A stretch of 6,234 bases of DNA from CAYMLQ01 sp964390795. Lineage in GTDB: Bacteria > Verrucomicrobiota > Kiritimatiellia > RFP12 > UBA1067. The translations under genes and the position numbers were made by a program. Shown here piece by piece: positions 5,102-6,234 of this stretch. Position 1 is the stretch's first letter. Each line of letters starts with the position of its first letter. The stretch lies in contig CAYMLQ010000351.1 in assembly GCA_964390795.1 (NCBI GenBank), forward strand, positions 1-6,234. The letters are read 5' to 3'. The notes under the pieces were generated by a model. The model was not told where the DNA came from. It saw only the letters and a program-made list of their open reading frames with translations, and ran no database searches.

Positions 5102-5386
5102 TCATGATATGTGAATGGGAAGAACGGTGGGGACAGGTCTGAATGGCGCTTTTCGACTCATCTCCCGGGCCAATGCTCCGCGCCAAGCAAGGTATCTGAC
5201 ACCGATGCCTGCGGAGCCGAGCGCACTCATGAACACGTAGAAGGGTTTAACCCGTTGCCCTGGTCCGAGAGGGATGTCTTGACCGGAGAAGAACATGTAG
5301 AAGAGGAAGGCGGACAAGGCTCCAAATAGCAGGGAAAGCATGGTGGCCGTTAGGCACTGACCCAGTTGAGATCGCGTCTGACTCAT
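5102..5386 (-). CDS. Small two-helix membrane protein, unknown function
   Basis: The 94-residue product begins MSQTRSQLGQ and has two hydrophobic segments: about 11-33 (CLTATMLSLLFGALSAFLFY and on) and about 48-67 (KPFYVFMSALGSAGIGVRYL). A short GQDIPLGPGQ turn joins them, and a basic tail (RYLAWRGALAREMSRK) suggests that both ends lie in the cytoplasm. I do not recognise the family. The frame stays open upstream to a TTG at 5467, giving 121 residues, but a strong AAGGAG sits inside that extension and serves another ATG. The ATG at 5386 was therefore chosen: its first bases overlap the stop of a 19-codon frame (ATGA), and a weak GGCGGA lies about 9 bases ahead. G+C here is close to 53%, below the neighbouring genes, which may mean a different origin. 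It is transcribed in the same direction as purB upstream, 201 bases away, and is probably independent of it. Confidence 0.6.
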   Translation of the reverse strand: MSQTRSQLGQCLTATMLSLLFGALSAFLFYMFFSGQDIPLGPGQRVKPFYVFMSALGSAGIGVRYLAWRGALAREMSRKAPFRPVPTVLPIHIS

Positions 5387-5442
5387 ATAACGACATCCGC
5401 CGTGAGGTGTGCCGGCGCTGTGAGGATCGAACGGTGTGTCAT
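5383..5442 (-). CDS. 19-codon open frame coupled to the membrane protein, possible leader peptide
   Basis: The ATG at 5442 has the best Shine-Dalgarno in this part of the window, AAGGAG at 5454-5449 with a 6-base spacer. The frame encodes MTHRSILTAPAHLTADVVI and ends in TGA at 5385-5383, overlapping the membrane protein's ATG as ATGA. This is the geometry of translational coupling, in which a ribosome finishing the short frame restarts on the next gene. The peptide has no known motif and no run of regulatory codons typical of attenuators. Alternatives are a frameshifted or eroded gene start, or a sequencing error that split one gene; the short peptide does not look like the missing start of a membrane protein. 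Confidence 0.4.
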   Translation of the reverse strand: MTHRSILTAPAHLTADVVI

Positions 5443-5448
5443 CTGTGT

Positions 5449-5454
5449 CTCCTT
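5449..5454 (-). promoter_or_regulatory. Strong Shine-Dalgarno AAGGAG ahead of the 19-codon frame
   Basis: On the minus strand AAGGAG is followed by ACACAG and then ATG. It shows that translation starts at 5442, not at the TTG at 5467 or first at 5386. Confidence 0.6.
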
Positions 5455-5492
5455 CTCTTCCAGCCAACGGCGGTAATCATCACTTGTATTTA

Positions 5493-5537
5493 AAGGAATG
5501 CATTACCTGGTTCGCCTTTTGGTTGCTCCCATTCCTT
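5493..5537. repeat. 8-base inverted repeat in the gap between purB and the membrane gene
   Basis: AAGGAATG (5493-5500) and CATTCCTT (5530-5537) are perfect inverted copies 29 bases apart. The left arm also overlaps the palindrome AATGCATT (5497-5504). The gap 5468-5587 is about 43% G+C and should hold the minus-strand promoter of the small membrane gene, but I see no convincing -35/-10 pair. The arms could mark an operator or a hairpin; chance is possible. Confidence 0.3.
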
Positions 5538-5560
5538 ATGCTTCGTCACCTTTCATTAGT

Positions 5561-5586
5561 TCAAGCCCCTTTTTCGACTTGCTTGA
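5561..5586 (-). terminator. Weak stem-loop right after the purB stop
   Basis: On the minus strand TCAAGC begins one base after the TAA and pairs with GCTTGA across a 14-base loop. There is no T-run behind it, so it may help end transcription but is a weak candidate. Confidence 0.2.
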
Positions 5587-5587
5587 C

Positions 5588-6234
5588 TTAGATGGCGATC
5601 GCGTCGACCAGCTTGGACGCGATGCCGGTGTAGGAGGCCGGGGTCATCGACAGCAGGCGCTGCTTGTCGTCGGCCGGGATGTCGAGACCCTCGATGAACT
5701 GACGCATGATCTCGGCGTTCATCTTCTTGCCGCGCGTGAGATCCTTGAGCTGCTCGTAGGGATTCGGCTTGCCCAGCTTGCGCATCACGGTCTGGATCGG
5801 CTCGGCCAGCACTTCCCAGGCTTCGTCCAGGTCAGCTGCCAGCCGCCCAGGGTTGACCCGGATCTTGCCGAGGCCCTTGAGCGTGGCCTGATACGCGGTT
5901 AGCGCGTAGCCGAAGCCCACGCCCATGTTGCGCAGCACGGTCGAGTCGGTGAGGTCGCGCTGCAGGCGCGAGACCGGCAGCTTGCGGGCCATGTGCTCCA
6001 GCACCGCGTTCGCGAGCCCGAGGTTGCCCTCGCTGTTCTCGAAATCGATGGGGTTCACCTTATGCGGCATGGTCGAGGAGCCGATCTCGCCCTTCACCGT
6101 CTTCTGTCCCAAGTAGCCGAGCGAGATGTAGGCCCAGAGGTCGCGGTCGAGGTCGAGCAGGACCGTGTTCCAGCGCGCGAGCGCGTCGAACAGCTCCGCG
6201 ATGCCGTCGTGCGACTCGATCTGCGTGGTGAGCG
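5588..6234 (-). CDS. purB: Adenylosuccinate lyase PurB, C-terminal part
   Basis: The frame is open from the right edge to a TAA at 5590-5588 and gives 214 residues; the N-terminal half lies outside the window. The enzyme splits SAICAR to AICAR plus fumarate and adenylosuccinate to AMP plus fumarate, two cytosolic steps of purine synthesis. The fumarase/aspartase-superfamily signature GSSTMPHKVNP is at fragment residues 51-61; it forms the mobile loop that holds the catalytic serine. It is followed by IDFENSEGNLGLANAV and RDLTDSTVLRNMGVGFGYAL. These segments, LTTQIESHDGIAELFDALAR at the edge and EVLAEPIQTVMRKLG further on all match the E. coli PurB subgroup (about 456 residues), not the shorter Bacillus type. 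The C-terminus ends normally (MTPASYTGIASKLVDAIAI). The TTG at 6112 is internal and not a start, because the family sequence continues upstream to the window edge. Confidence 0.98.
   Translation of the reverse strand, partial: LTTQIESHDGIAELFDALARWNTVLLDLDRDLWAYISLGYLGQKTVKGEIGSSTMPHKVNPIDFENSEGNLGLANAVLEHMARKLPVSRLQRDLTDSTVLRNMGVGFGYALTAYQATLKGLGKIRVNPGRLAADLDEAWEVLAEPIQTVMRKLGKPNPYEQLKDLTRGKKMNAEIMRQFIEGLDIPADDKQRLLSMTPASYTGIASKLVDAIAI

Noticed and set aside
4903..5142. Short plus-strand open frame (79 residues) over the hairpin-rich gap
   Set aside because: It has no recognisable motif and crosses several strong palindromes.
5111..5329. A 72-residue plus-strand open frame opposite the membrane gene
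   Set aside because: It lacks hydrophobic or domain features; the opposite strand encodes two clear membrane segments.
6110..6112. TTG as the purB start codon
   Set aside because: The conserved PurB sequence continues in frame upstream to the window edge, so this codon is an internal leucine.

Overview
This is a chromosomal window from a GC-rich, Gram-negative-type bacterium: most genes look to be about 60-70% G+C, two products carry Sec signal peptides, and the sensor kinase has a periplasmic domain. The genus cannot be read from the sequence. A secreted DUF1566 protein with terminal EF-hands and a low-complexity Spy/CpxP-like protein would suit the PVC group (Kiritimatiellota, Lentisphaerota, Verrucomicrobiota) or a deltaproteobacterium, while the adenylosuccinate lyase is of the E. 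coli PurB type. The taxonomic guess is weak.

Layout. The left edge (1-141, +) holds the last 46 codons of a CorC/HlyC-like CBS-domain protein. It converges on, and overlaps by 17 bases, a two-gene minus-strand operon: an OmpR/PhoB-type response regulator (1674-2348) followed after 4 bases by a sensor histidine kinase (125-1669) of the CusS/heavy-metal-sensor type. Divergent from the regulator, across a 164-base intergenic region with an inverted repeat and possible -10 boxes, is a secreted 241-residue protein (2513-3238, +). It has three Cys-Pro-x-Met/Leu repeats and a helical Spy/CpxP/ZraP-like core. The arrangement resembles CpxRA-CpxP and ZraSR-ZraP, so the likely reading is an envelope- or metal-stress module in which the kinase senses a periplasmic signal and the regulator controls the divergent periplasmic protein.

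Next on the plus strand is a secreted 478-residue protein with two DUF1566 repeats and two canonical EF-hands (3418-4854). Behind it lies about 250 bases without a convincing gene but with an unusual run of hairpins (4866-5085), including a nested 61-base imperfect palindrome. On the minus strand a small two-helix membrane protein (5102-5386) follows a 19-codon open frame with a strong Shine-Dalgarno; the two overlap as ATGA, which suggests translational coupling. The right edge (5588-6234, -) is the C-terminal 214 residues of adenylosuccinate lyase, PurB. The stretch 5102-5587 has visibly lower G+C (about 43-55% in the parts counted) than the genes around it.

No mobile element, CRISPR array, tRNA or rRNA was found. 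The points most worth following are the putative kinase/regulator/CPxM-protein module, the structured intergenic region and the ATGA-coupled short ORF.
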